From Hippasteria phrygiana (lineage: Eukaryota; Echinodermata; Asteroidea; Valvatida; Goniasteridae), in NCBI GenBank assembly GCA_037893225.1, contig JAZGUH010000760.1:310001-374000 (forward strand): DNA of 64,000 bases, given 5' to 3'. The position numbers and the translations under genes are program-made. Shown here piece after piece: positions 13,401 through 21,835 of the stretch (position 1 is its first letter; each line of letters starts with the position of its first letter). The notes beneath the pieces were generated by a model. The model was not told the origin of the DNA. It worked only from the letters and a program-made list of their open reading frames with translations, and made no database searches.

Positions 13401-16400
13401 AATGTCATGAAATTTTGCTGTTTGGAAATGTTCCTTATCTTTTATAAGAGTTGTTCATGCAAAAAAACACGTATAATGTGTTGTAATTAGTGAGTAGTGA
13501 TTACAAAACAAAAACATTAGCCGCTGACCCCTGACATCTGACCCGCGAAACATAGACTTATTTCCAGTACAAAATACCACCGTCTAAAATAATGCAGAAA
13601 ATACACTGTAAGAGTCTTTAGGCTGGCGCCGCAGCCAGTGGCCTTGTGAACCTATCAGATGATCGCCAGGTACAATTCTCTACCTCTCGACACATATCGC
13701 CCGTGCTGCGCGCCGTGCCACAGTACATCAAAATGGATCAACAGAACGTACTTCAACCAGATGCGACTGGAAATACGACTGGTGAACACAGTCCGCCATT
13801 TTGTGGAGTCAAAAATTTGGTTCTACAAAATGGCGGACCGTTATTTGTCACAAAATTAAACAAAAACCACGCAATTTGAAGGGATAGTTATGTGAATCTT
13901 TATATTATACTTTTAAAAAAGCTTCCCAACCATATCCATTTCAGTTTTAAAGCCTAAATCGCAAAATCCAAAGCAATGTGTCCCTTTAAGTTACGATGAG
14001 TTTAGTGAAATCGGGTGCAGTAACCTTTAGTCAACGCGCGCGTGGGCTACCGGACGAGTGGCGCGCCCCGGACATGCTGGCATTCGGGGCGCGTCACGCG
14101 TCCATGTAGCTACGCGCGCCTTGATTAAAGGCCCCGACGGTTGAAAACGAGCGCCGTTTTTCTCTCGTTTTTTTCGCCATCCAACAACGCAAATCTTTGA
14201 ACAGGTCAGTGGAACGATATTTCTTATAAAATACTAACCCCCAAATCTGCCCATTTCTGAAAATTGCAACAATGACAATCATGTACACTACATTTAACTT
14301 CAACACTTTTCTTTCTTGCCTCTCCGGTCTTCTGTAGATTCTTGCAGTCTGCACGCCAATGCCTCGGATTTCCCCACGAGAAACAACCCCGGCTTCGCCG
14401 GTAGTTGGCTGTGGTTTAACACATGACTGCCCTGGTTGGATAATTATTGCTCTGCTCTTGATTCTGCCTTCCAGATCGTTTTCCTGTCCTCCGTGTCGTC
14501 GGCAATGACATTTGATTGGTACTCTGTGACTGTTCTCCATCCACAGGGAACTGTCCGCTATCTTGAATAAGTTTTGTCTTTGCTCGATGAGCTTCATACC
14601 TTCCTTTATCTTCTCGTGTGCCTTGGTAGTAATCTGTCGTATTCTTGGCTCTTCTTTTAGCAACGCATCCGTTTCTATAAGTTTTTCTTGCACCTTAGCG
14701 TTGGCCTTGTATTGCTCCTCGTTTCCCTTCGTGTTGAACTTGTGTTGATCGTTGCCGATTTGCTTGATTTTGGCCATTTGTACGTCACTTAACATTCGCT
14801 GGTTTTCATTAATTTGCCGATTAAATGAATTCAGCTTCATTGCTATTAGGTCGTCCATCAGCCCACTCAGTAACAGCCCTTGTGTTTCTTGTATCTGCTC
14901 GTGGACCTGTGTCCTTACCAAGGATAGTAGATCTGTGCTCGACTCCATGGTAGCTGGTTAATAAATTGACCGACCTAGCGACGTGGTGGACGCAGAATAT
15001 ACCCAGCAAGATAAACCAAGGGGTACCTCCCCCCCCCCCCCCCCCCGTGTCCCCATACTATATACGCACTCCAGACTTTTGTTACCTAACATACCCCCTG
15101 GATATCTGAAAGGAATTCCTCAGATTCCGGGAACACAATGACCAATCTGAAAGGAATTCCTGAGATTCCGGGAACACAAAAAAGGAGGGTTCCCTCTGTC
15201 CCATATCTTGCTTCAAATGACGGAAAATGGCGGCCACACACGCCCTTATGTTCCTTTACACCTCAGTGACATTCCATTCAAATTACCCTATTCATTATCC
15301 TGATAACTCGAGCATCAAACTCGTGAACGCCATACAGAATTTGTTTTCCTGCTATACTGCGTACCGCAGAAAAATAAACTTCTTTCCATATTACCCATGA
15401 CTCTCTTGAAATCTTGGAATCGCATGTGCACTGTTTGTGAAGACAACAGAGACTGTGTTGGGCTTGGAAATTTCAATGGATTATTTATCTATTTATTTCA
15501 ACGATGTTGTAGTGGATGTTGTAGTGACTGTAGATGTTGGGGGATCTGTTAGTCGAGAGCATAGTAAATAGTGACGTATCCAGGTTTTGGGGTCCACTTG
15601 TAAAGTACTAGTTGTGAAACAAAACACGGGATTCTTTTGTGTAAAATCGCAATTTCATGATTACATATTTTGACTCTTGCCGAAACCTTCCTTTGTATTA
15701 TGAGGCTTTTGTTGTTCATGAATCTGTAGAGTGGCCCAATAGGAGTAAAAGCTTGTTAACATGGGTCCCCGCACTGTACTTGAATTCAGTAGCATAAAAG
15801 GAAAGTGACATTAGCTGATGCAAGAACCACATCGATTTCCCATGCATACTTGCACAAGACCAAAGATTAAAAAAGTTTCACACAACGACTCTATACAAAA
15901 TACATACTGCAGATAAATACAAAAAACAGGACAACACAAAGCAAGGTATCCTTTACAATCAAACGGAATGTTAAGTACTCAGTTGCTGGCTTCAGGTTTT
16001 TTAGTTCTATTTATATGGCTCTTTTCTATTTTGATATGTCTTGTGTCTTGAAGAAGAGATAGCTTTGTCTCTCATTGGAAAACCAGCTTCGATGAGTACA
16101 ACTCGTGCTATTCGCTTCCTCGCTGGTACTGCTGTGGACAGCGACATGAGTACGTTCTCACACACAGGTAAGACCAAATATTCCAAATTCATCATATCAT
16201 GACGCTTTAAACTCGTCATAGTTGCAATATTAATCCTCCGGTCGTCATTAAGTAAAATTTATTGATAACAAAACATCCATGTGTGTGTTCACGTAGTGCA
16301 CTGCTATTAAATTTACTTGACAGTCTAGGTAGGGCAAAATGAATGATTTTTTCAGAACATAATTCCTAGCAGTAAATGTGGGCGTATTCGAAACCCCTTT

Positions 16401-19400
16401 CTCCAGCGACTCGAGTACAGTGTTTTCGGGTTGCCGATTACGAACGACAAAGTGCCGTGTAGAGTGTATCTGTGTGAAAATTCAAGATGGCAGCCGCCGT
16501 ATAAATACTGCGAATGAAAAGAAAGCAAATTTCATGATCTTCCGAAAATAATTGAAATCTTGGAACAGCAATACAAAAAAATAGGCAAAGACAATCCCAC
16601 TCCGAAAATCACGTACGATTCTATTTTCTTACATCATTTATACTGTTCCTGGACTAAATGAGTGCATCAAATTTTACAACAAATACGCAAGTTCTGGAAG
16701 GGCCTAAGTCCGCCTTCTTAATCTACTCCCCAATAATTGCGGAGTGAAAATCCTGTTCGCAAATACTGTTCGCGTGTTAGTTATCTTCATTGGAAACGCG
16801 TGTTCATTCAACACGAGAACGGGGTTTCGAATATAACAGCATTTGAAATTCCTCAAGAATATGACGTTTCTAATTCTCCATAGTAACTGTCCAAATGGAA
16901 AGTAATATGCATTCTTAATGACATAATAACTTCAGTGGTTTTTTTATAAGCCCATGTAACAATCTCTACGTACATCTACATGACATGCAGCGGTTCCCGC
17001 GTGGAACCAAAGGTCTGCACAAACAAGTATTACAACGTTTCGATTAGTATGCAATAGGGAGCTTTTACAAGTGATGCACCAAAACTTAGCCTCCCGGGGT
17101 GATTCTCAGAGAGTTCTATATTTCCGGAGGCGGAGCCATTTTCGAATGTTGACTGGGTGAATTTATCGTCAAGATTAGCATCATTAACGATTAAATAACA
17201 TTTTCAGAAACATTCCTACTTTTATTGTCAGCGACATTCCGACCAGTATGAAACCATCTTCCATATGTTTTATATCTTCCTTTCATTAAATTGTATAAAG
17301 TGTCTGGTGATCCACACCCTTGGTGGCGAGTTGACTTGGAAGCCGAACACTGCTTGGGTAGAATCACGGTCTTTCTGCGACGAGAATGCTGCGGTGAGTT
17401 TTCATTCAGAGCTTAACGTCAAAGTTCCAAAGTTGTTGAACGTTGCATTCTTTGTCAAGCTACGATTAAAGGTCCCTTTGGGGGGGGGGGGGTGATAGTA
17501 TTATGTTGTTACTTGGGGAGGTGCCAGAACAAACGGAATAAGACTAAATGAGTGACACCAATGTTGGGTCCAGAGTATTTTATTCACTACATATATCGAA
17601 AATAAGCATTACAACGCAAGGGAATATGTAGGATGTAAAGAGGTGTATAATACGGCACCACGCCGGAAAACCAACTACAATTACAGAAAGGCACAGGGCC
17701 TACTAAGATATAGGAACTTGATTTCGTAATACATGGTGTCCCTTGAAAAGCGCAACAGTTAAAAACAACCGTGATTATAAAAAAATGGAAAACGCTGAAC
17801 AAATAAACTTGGTATTGTAAGTTACATTAGGGCATAAGCTTCAATTTCATACCAATTGCAAGTAATTCCCTTTCCGGTTGGCTGTGCAATCATTGTTTGA
17901 CTGAGGTAGGGTAAATTGACAATTGCCGCATGTTTTCTGGTTGTGGTAAGAGGCTCAATGATCATTATTGCATTGCTTAATCCTTTGCACAATGTGCTCT
18001 GTGACTGATAGGCATACAAAACTTACACCAGACCTCTGATGGGCCCAGTACATTTCATTTGACAAGATGGTGCACAGTTAACACACCAGCAGAGATCGTT
18101 TGTGGTGACTGAGTATGCACGGTTAGGGAGCCTTGCAGCAGTGAGGAATGCTTTTTGCCCATCGCTGTCCTAATCGACGTGTCCCTGCACGAAGGAACTA
18201 TCGGAAGTCCCATGTGGCAGGTATACTAGCCTAAACGTAACCCCTTGCGTACGGAAGACGCCATATGGCGCAAATAAAACAGTGCCACTAGGCCGGATGA
18301 CGCCATTGGCCGCTGTTTGTGCAGTTTCAATCCATTGTTGGATTAAACAGTGCCACCAGGCCGGATGACGCCATTGGCCGCTGTTTGTGCAGTTTCAACC
18401 CATTGTTGGATTATTGTGTAGGTTACGCTTGACTGCACAAACACATTGTGGCCGTTTCGCTTGGCTGCCAGAGCCGCCGCGGCACCCCGACGTCTCCCGT
18501 AAAATACCGTACTCAAGGGTACAAGGGCCGAAGAGGTCCTCGCCACACTGTCCGCTCAGAGGAGAACGTGATTACTTTCTGTGGGGCTACATCAAAGATA
18601 GGGTATTTACGACACCTCCTCCAAACGGGGTCCGCCCGATAGTCCCAAAGGTTCGATTGTACGAAGGTTTACTGATCCGAAGGTTCGATATTCCGAACGT
18701 ACAAATTCCCCATAAGAGGGGGTTCGTTAGTCCGAAAATGAAATAAGGTTCGTTAATCCGAACATTTGATGCAATAGTCCGAAGGGCCGACAATCCGAAG
18801 GTTCACTTATCCCAAGGTTCGGTAGTCCGAATTTAGAATAAGGTTAATTAATCCGAAGGTTCAAAAGTCCGAAACGAAAATACGGTTCAATAGTCCGAAG
18901 GTTCATTATTCCGAAAGCACACAAGATTCTTTAGTCCGAAGGTTCTTTAGTTCGAAGGTTCGTTAATAGTCCGATAACGAAGGTTCGACAGTCCGAAGGT
19001 TTGATAGTCCGAAGGGCCCATTATTCCGAAAACAGAATAAGGTTAAATAATCCGAAGATTCGATAGTCCGAATAGACAAGAGGGTGCGATAGTCCGAATT
19101 GACAATAAGGTCCGATACTATCGAACCCTATTGTCTATTCGGAATATCGAACCTTTTCGGACTATCGAACCTAATTGTCGATTCGGACTATCGTACCCTC
19201 TCGTCTATTTGGACTATCGAATCTTCGGATTATTTAACCTTATTCTCTTTTCGGACTAATGGGCCCTTCGGACCATCGAACCTTCGGACTGTCGAACCTT
19301 CCGTATCGGACTATTGAACCTTCGGATTAACGAACCTCCGGATTAACGAACTTTCGGACTAATAACCCTTCGGACTAAAGAACCTTCGGACTATCGAACC

Positions 19401-21014
19401 TTCGGACAATCGGGCTGTCGCCCTGCAAACCTTGCTGAATTGCGAATGCGCATGGACTTCGTTAAAATCGACTGCTACCTGTGCGACGTGCAGTGGCAAT
19501 TATGCTGAGCCGGGCCCAGAAATTTATTAACAGAGGCGGTGGACATGTGGAGGGAGTTGGAGAATAGGCCAAGGATAATTCCGTAAAATGATACAAAGCT
19601 AGTTTCATGGTGACTTTCTTCTTTTATAGAAAGTGATAAAAGCAAGTTTGGCATTCAATTTATGTTCCTGTTGATGGAAGGTTGTTTAAATGTTAAAGCA
19701 AATGCTACTTTTATGTTTTGTTATTAAAGGACACTTTTTAATGTGAAATCCAGTTGTTTTGTTGTTCATTATTCCTGGATTCTTACATGTGGCAATTGGC
19801 ATTTCAGACTACGTCAGTCAAACAATGATTGCTCAGCCATCCGGAAGGTGAATGACTTACAATTGATATGAAATTGAGGCTAATGCCCTAATGCATCTTA
19901 CAATACCAAATTTATATGACTAATCACAGTTTTTGTAACTGTTGCGTTTTTCAAGGGACACACTGTAGTGTACAACATCAGGTGAGTGTACGTCAGGTAA
20001 GTAATTAACATATAAATTACGTAATTCGTAATAGTGTATGACATCAGGCGAGTGTACAGCATCAGGTAAGTAATTAACATTAAACTAAAGAATATGACAC
20101 AACAACAGCTAAAACTACTTCCTATTTAAAGTACACCAAAACCAATCTTTTCTTTAAGTTATAATTGTATTCAAATATCCTATGCGGATAAGGCACGCTA
20201 TACTTTTCTTTCTTTTTCTAGCTCCAAAGCCAAGGGTCGATCATATTCTAATTCTGTGAGTTTGCTTGATTTTGTATTGCGACGTTTTTGTCCGGTTTCA
20301 AGGAATATAACAGTGTTCTATCTAAGACAAATGTGATGCGATTAAGCAAAATCAGTCTAAATTCGGCGAACCTTGTTTTGAGATATGGGCCAAAATATAT
20401 GTTCGAAAAGTGGAAAAATCTAAATTGATTTTTTACAAAAACAGAGGGAAAAACATTCTTTTTTCACATGAAAATATGACTCAGTTAAAGTATTAACTTT
20501 AAACTTGATTTTCTCATTTTCTCAGTGTTGAAATATTTGTAACTTTTTAACCAAAGGTCGTATTCACATCGGGTTTTCAGTAATATGGAGCTTGAAGTAC
20601 GGTACAAATGAATATGTAAACATTCCAAAATTTACCAGGGCCTACTTCAGACTGATTTTGCTTGATCGCATCACAAATGCAATTTCTGACGTTAAATATA
20701 AAGTAAACCTATTTCTGTGGTCAAAAATAGGATGTTTTTGTTTTTGCTCAGACCAATATCGTTTCACAGCTGCGGCAGTGCGGGCAGGCCTCAGTTCGAA
20801 TTACTCGGTAAACCCACCGTGCGGCTTACCTGCTACAAGGGCACAATCGTACAATGGAGCGGTGAATGATTTCGAGTGCGATGCACCGAGGATGGCCAGA
20901 TTCGTCAGCGTGGACATCGACCCCTCTAATCCTGAAGTAACTAAAGCAATACTTATGCTTGCTGAGTTGAGTGTGACCGAGTATCCAGTCGAAGAATGTG
21001 CAGCATTGAACTAA
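4410..21014 (+). CDS. Secreted F-type lectin (fucolectin domain), five coding exons
   Basis: Exons 4410-4449, 6692-6934, 16054-16167, 17301-17393 and 20752-21014 join without frame conflict; every joint is phase 1 and the sum is 753 nt, 250 residues plus stop. Residues 1-13 form a hydrophobic signal peptide. About residues 14-95 are an unrecognised segment with six cysteines. The rest is one F-type lectin domain: EIALSLIGKPAS start, AVDSDMSTFSHT, PWWRVDLE, ITVFLRRECC, then NPPCG and DFECDAPRMARFVSVD. The fucose-binding His (SHT), the Arg before the Cys-Cys pair and the Arg after it are all present. Relative to eel agglutinin, the Cys just before the His and the Cys in the last strand (LCEVEV) are both replaced (Phe; Ala in LAELSV), as if that disulphide was lost as a unit. 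F-type lectins bind L-fucose glycans in innate recognition. Introns are packed with TEs. Expression is unproven; an unseen 5' UTR exon is likely. Confidence 0.85.
4549..5536 (-). mobile_element. Tc1/mariner element relic with inverted ends at TA
   Basis: The left end TACACTCTTGCTCAGAAGTA recurs inverted at the right end (TACTTCTTAGCAAGAGTGTA), both bounded by TA. The minus strand between them encodes YKQVDIAEMLGVTQGAVSKI (helix-turn-helix) near 5170-5240, a GRPR motif near 5075, then THRRMSSARLRDLWTRT and a NGRV...IGPKTAERHFSVVKR stretch near 4700-4790. These are in order but split by frameshifts and a large deletion of the DDE region. It lies in lectin intron 1. Confidence 0.85.
4700..5240 (-). 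pseudogene. Tc1-type transposase fragments
   Basis: Three out-of-frame pieces carry the N-terminal paired-type helix-turn-helix, the GRPR hinge and the second DNA-binding region SSARLRDLWTRTIGNP. The catalytic Asp-Asp-Glu/Asp residues are not visible. The intact family protein is about 340 residues; less than half remains here. Confidence 0.8.
6105..6310 (-). repeat. Copy of the TGACGTCA-pair repeat
   Basis: This carries a perfect TGACGTCA pair at 6120 and 6131 and a second near-perfect pair ending at 6288-6295. The segment between (ATATCTCATTAACAGAATATG through TTTTTGTAATAGG) is the reverse complement of sequence in the 42.4-45.0 kb array, so it is an inverted copy of the same family. It lies in lectin intron 1. 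Confidence 0.8.
6692..6934 (+). CDS. F-type lectin exon 2: novel six-Cys segment
   Basis: The acceptor is a T-rich tract ending in TTTGGAAG at 6691; the donor is CCCG|GTAAGA at 6935. The 81 codons are open in phase 1 on both sides and encode ISASLGDVCYFGND through KELVIGEDARELRDFFKCP, with six cysteines. I do not recognise the fold; a kringle-like CYFGN start is not followed by kringle spacing. It sits between signal peptide and lectin domain, so an extracellular accessory domain is inferred. Its inclusion rests on phase, splice sites and open frame. Confidence 0.65.
7325..7783 (+). pseudogene. LINE endonuclease C-terminal fragment
   Basis: This contains ITVIAGDMNADI (catalytic Asp-Met-Asn), a long spacer, KARLDYVFIS and GDH, the last three motifs of exonuclease/endonuclease/phosphatase domains. 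In intact elements this nicks target DNA to prime reverse transcription. The catalytic Glu segment expected upstream is deleted and the frame is lost after about 7690. Confidence 0.85.
8260..9480 (+). pseudogene. LINE reverse transcriptase fragments
   Basis: The fingers-palm blocks (ITERELLKVCKTIPCGRASG; RNTTEQI; FADNSKAFDSVDRACLPVI; SLCEDADGS; LAFADDVVLMSD) appear in order with at least four frame changes. After the FADD box a thumb-like region continues with CTEFCYLG and RALLRYALNVRYPERITN. The element cannot make a working enzyme. Confidence 0.85.
9491..10200. other. Intronic spacer, no gene recognised
   Basis: This spacer lies between the LINE and the DIRS element. It contains a short run of diverged CTGACATTTTCCGAAAATTT-like sequence near 9570 and an ATGATGATGATG tract near 10142. 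No coding signal or paired element ends were found. Confidence 0.5.
10215..11745 (-). pseudogene. DIRS reverse transcriptase-RNase H fragments
   Basis: High to low coordinates: WKEITFQVVLGIVENGYKLP near 11600-11650; SNGKCRLVLDCIHVNPHLFK near 11350-11410; GDYLFGFDLKSAYHHIEI near 11250-11290; YIFTKLTRAVIPHWRSK and the catalytic MFVDDVIG near 11090-11170; a GQISSQLAVGKVVQLRTREL block near 10750-10830; RNase H motifs to 10215. The YxDD position reads FVDD. The frames are broken at about 11540, 11220 and 10960. Confidence 0.85.
12151..12333 (+). pseudogene. Harbinger (HARBI1-like) transposase N-terminal fragment
   Basis: The frame from ATG 12151 reads EREARRAIRRERVFRDRRNPL; after a frameshift near 12240 another frame gives YRFTREGIVQLLERVENNIQ and PDTR at 12270-12341. 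Both blocks are characteristic of the HARBI1 N terminus (RDRSNP, then YRF.R.GI..L). The DDE nuclease domain is absent, so this copy is non-autonomous. Confidence 0.8.
12772..12862. mobile_element. Short MITE with GGCCGCGTCCGAAAC ends
   Basis: The left end GGCCGCGTCCGAAAC is inverted at the right (GTTTCGGATGCGGCC). A related copy is at 57628-57738. The flanks ATTATTTA and TTAAATAA are A/T-rich. It is 91 bp and noncoding, and lies inside the Harbinger element. Confidence 0.7.
13379..13989. mobile_element. TTAA-bounded MITE, AGGGACACATTGC family
   Basis: Left TTAAAGGGACACATTGCCTT, right AAAGCAATGTGTCCCTTTAA: inverted ends immediately inside TTAA on both sides, the piggyBac-type target. The interior contains an inverted pair CGCCATTTTGTGGAGTC / CAAAATGGCGGACC near 13790-13840. 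A second member is at 36539-37370. It is the innermost layer of the intron-2 nest. Confidence 0.85.
14292..14948 (-). pseudogene. DIRS ORF1 (Gag-like) fragment
   Basis: ATG at 14948 opens MESSTDLLSLVRTQVHEQIQ; then FNTKGNEEQYKANAKVQEKL, a helical stretch, and KLIEQRQNLFKIADSS. The K-GNE-QYK and RQ-L-KIAD-S blocks are the conserved features of DIRS ORF1. The usual domain after them (WxTVxEY and acidic DDEDDEKR) is frame-shifted. The open frame runs on to 14094, but below 14292 it reads inserted MITE sequence, so the real fragment ends at 14292. Confidence 0.75.
15001..15135 (+). repeat. Dispersed repeat, inverted partner at 21076-21202
   Basis: Starts ACCCAGCAAGATAAACCAAG, has a poly-C tract, GTCCCCATACTAT and GTTACCTAACA, and ends with a GAAAGGAATTCCTCAGATTCCG block that is repeated once more at 15140-15175. 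The same sequence occurs inverted at 21076-21202. It begins about 50 bp before the DIRS ORF1 start, so it could be part of that element's leader; not shown. Confidence 0.65.
15180..16053. other. Lectin intron 2, right part; nothing recognised
   Basis: No coding motif or paired repeat ends were found, apart from a GTTGTAGTGGAT/GTTGTAGTGACTG microduplication near 15508-15535. The last 40 bases form the T-rich acceptor of exon 3. Confidence 0.5.
16054..16167 (+). CDS. F-type lectin exon 3: start of lectin domain
   Basis: This exon encodes EIALSLIGKPASMSTT, then the AVDSD motif and FSHT, matching the N-terminal part of fucolectins, where a [NI]-A-L-x-KPA start is followed by AVDGN and the fucose-binding His. 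The donor is ACAG|GTAAGA. The acceptor region is GAAGAAG, so splicing at 16053 or 16056 is possible, giving one or two glutamates. It is phase 1 at both ends. Confidence 0.85.
17301..17393 (+). CDS. F-type lectin exon 4: lectin domain core
   Basis: After an AAAG acceptor the frame reads SGDPHPWWRVDLEAEHCLGR and ITVFLRRECC, then a GCG|GTGAGT donor. PWWRVDL and the adjacent Cys-Cys pair preceded by Arg are hallmarks of the family; this Arg is one of the fucose ligands. The acidic residue two after that Arg, usually Asp, is Glu here. A longer overlapping frame in this region is a shadow. Confidence 0.9.
18237..18522 (+). mobile_element. MITE, AACCCCTTGCGTACG family, with internal duplication
   Basis: Left AACCCCTTGCGTACGGAAGAC, right CCGTACTCAAGGGT. 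A 67-bp internal block (GTGCCAC.AGGCCGGATGACG through CATTGTTGGATTA) is present twice in tandem, at about 18281 and 18348. Other members are at 41345-41564 and 53200-53417, both with TTAA at each end; relics lie at 21640-21835 and 38146-38300. Confidence 0.8.
18632..19417. repeat. Fold-back repeat of TTCGATAGTCCGAAGG units
   Basis: The left arm (18632-19115) is a run of about 15-20 bp degenerate units around GGTTCGATAGTCCGAA; the right arm (19116-19417) is the same motif on the other strand (TTCGGACTATCGAACC). Outer ends CGCCCGATAGTCC / GGACAATCGGGCTG are also inverted. It could fold into a hairpin hundreds of bases long. It has no coding content. Confidence 0.85.
20752..21014 (+). CDS. F-type lectin exon 5: end of lectin domain and stop
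   Basis: The acceptor TTTTTGCTCAG ends at 20751. The exon gives QYRFTAAAVRAG, NPPCG and DFECDAPRMARFVSVDI, LMLAELSVTEY, then a short tail with one Cys and TAA at 21012. QYR supplies the second fucose-ligand Arg, one residue further from the Cys pair than in eel agglutinin. The two cysteines NPPC and FEC correspond to the conserved internal disulphide. The final strand has Ala where Cys is usual. Confidence 0.9.
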
Positions 21015-21075
21015 GGCATTTGAAGTAAGATGTGGGACAAATGGAAACCCCCCCCCCTTCTGTTTTCTTTGTCAC

Positions 21076-21202
21076 TGTGTTACCGGAATCTTAGGAATTC
21101 CTTTCAGATATCTGAGTGGGGGATGTGTTAGGTAACAATAGTCCAAAGTATAGGGTATGGGGACAAGAGAGGGGTACCCCTTGGTCCTATATCGTGCTGG
21201 GT
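21076..21202 (-). repeat. Inverted copy of the 15001-15135 repeat
   Basis: Reading the minus strand gives ACCCAGCACGATATAGGACC, AAGGGGTACC, GTCCCCATACCC, GTTACCTAACAC and GGAATTCCTAAGATTCCGG, in the same order as 15001-15135. It lies just 3' of the lectin stop codon and could be part of its 3' UTR. Confidence 0.65.
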
Positions 21203-21273
21203 ATAAACTAAGGTAGTCTAAGGGAAGCCACCATTCAAACCCGAATCGACGGAAAACTGTTTATGACTGTTAA

Positions 21274-21449
21274 TAGCCCGTTCTCACTTGAATGATTTTT
21301 TGTACAACTGCGTTGCGACAACAAAATCGTGCAGCCGTGCGATTTCCGTACGAATTTCCCTGTTTCTTTCCCGCGCAGTCTCACTTGTACAACTTGTGTG
21401 GTAGTCGCACGGCCTTCGCGTAGAAAATCGTTCAAGTGAGAACGGGCTA
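21274..21449. mobile_element. 176-bp MITE with TAGCCCGTTCTCACTTGAA ends
   Basis: The left TAGCCCGTTCTCACTTGAAT is inverted at the right (TTCAAGTGAGAACGGGCTA). A/T flanks (GTTAA and TAATC) fit TA or TAA duplication. Noncoding. Confidence 0.8.
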
Positions 21450-21639
21450 TAATCAGCTTGATTAGTTTCGCATTCTTGATTACCATTATGACTCATAATC
21501 TTCGACACAAGTACCTGTACTCACATTTTCAAACTAGTAAGGCAATTGCATAATGATTGAATTCAAATTAGGTTAGGGTTGGAAAGATTTAACTTGTTCT
21601 TTTACTTAACAGCGAAAAGAGTCATTTAAAACCCTTTAA

Positions 21640-21835
21640 AGCCGGATGACGCCATTTTCCCTTCAAAAAGAAATTGCCACCAGGCCGGATGACGTCTATA
21701 CACGACATTTTCTGCATTTATCAATCCATTGTTGTATTATTGTGTATGTTACGCTTGGCTGCACAAACCTCTTGTGTCCGTTACGCTTGGCTGCACAGGC
21801 CGCCCCGGCGCCTCACTATGAATAACCGTACTTTC
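21640..21835 (+). repeat. Relic of the AACCCCTTGCGTACG MITE family
   Basis: GCCGGATGACGCCATT, CCACCAGGCCGGATGACG, CAATCCATTGTTG.ATTATTGTG and the TTACGCTTGGCTGCACAA block follow the order of 18237-18522; both ends have decayed. Confidence 0.7.

Larger units (their letters stand above)
11940..14015 (+). mobile_element. PIF/Harbinger element inserted in the MITE
   Basis: The left end CCCGATTTCACTAAAC is exactly inverted at the right end (GTTTAGTGAAATCGGG). TGC flanks both sides (with one extra C at left), and the empty family copy near 39855 reads CCCTGTAGCC at this point, supporting a TGC target. Inside are repeated ACGACGCGTCGTAA-type subterminal repeats and an N-terminal transposase fragment. 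A 611-bp TTAA-bounded MITE at 13379-13989 interrupts the right terminal repeat. Confidence 0.85.
11746..14291. mobile_element. MITE (GTAGTGTACA ends) inserted in the DIRS element
   Basis: Ends GTAGTGTACACGATTGG (left) and the inverse CAATCATGTACACTAC (right). Its two halves, 11746-11939 and 14016-14291, together match (reverse orientation) the intact 486-bp copy at 39569-40054, including the internal TCGTTTTTC / AACGATTTCCAG and TTAGTCAAGGC-type arms. The 2.08 kb between the halves is a Harbinger element. The family has no coding capacity. Confidence 0.88.
10215..14948 (-). mobile_element. DIRS-like tyrosine-recombinase retroelement, split by nested insertions
   Basis: The minus strand has a Gag-like ORF1 (14292-14948) and, after a 2.5-kb insertion (11746-14291), RT and RNase H (about 10215-11745). 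Removing the insertion restores the DIRS order. RT reads GRLRAAIEKWKEIT, RLVLDCIHVN, FGFDLKSAYHHIEI and FVDD; RNase H reads VYSDASGTGYAGYL, STWRELEAVNRALHSLENSL, KWYTDNKNVAKMN and KADTLSRIQDSDDW. The tyrosine recombinase and terminal repeats were not identified. Several stops and frame changes show an old copy. It is in lectin intron 2, antisense to the gene. Confidence 0.85.
17736..19962. mobile_element. Element with about 150-180 bp inverted terminal repeats
   Basis: GTGTCCCTTGAAAAGCGCAA at 17736 and its following approximately 180 bases (including TTGGTATTGTAAGTTACATT and CAATCATTGTTTGACTGA) are matched inverted at 19815-19962. No transposase is seen between the arms; instead there are a TTAA-type element (18237-18522) and a fold-back repeat (18632-19417). 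It sits in lectin intron 4. Confidence 0.75.

Noticed and set aside
14094..14291. C-terminal part of the DIRS ORF1 frame
   Set aside because: This stretch is MITE sequence matching 39640-39840 inverted; the open frame is chance read-through.
18632..19417. A CRISPR array
   Set aside because: Units are short, degenerate and inverted about a centre with no unique spacers, in an animal intron.
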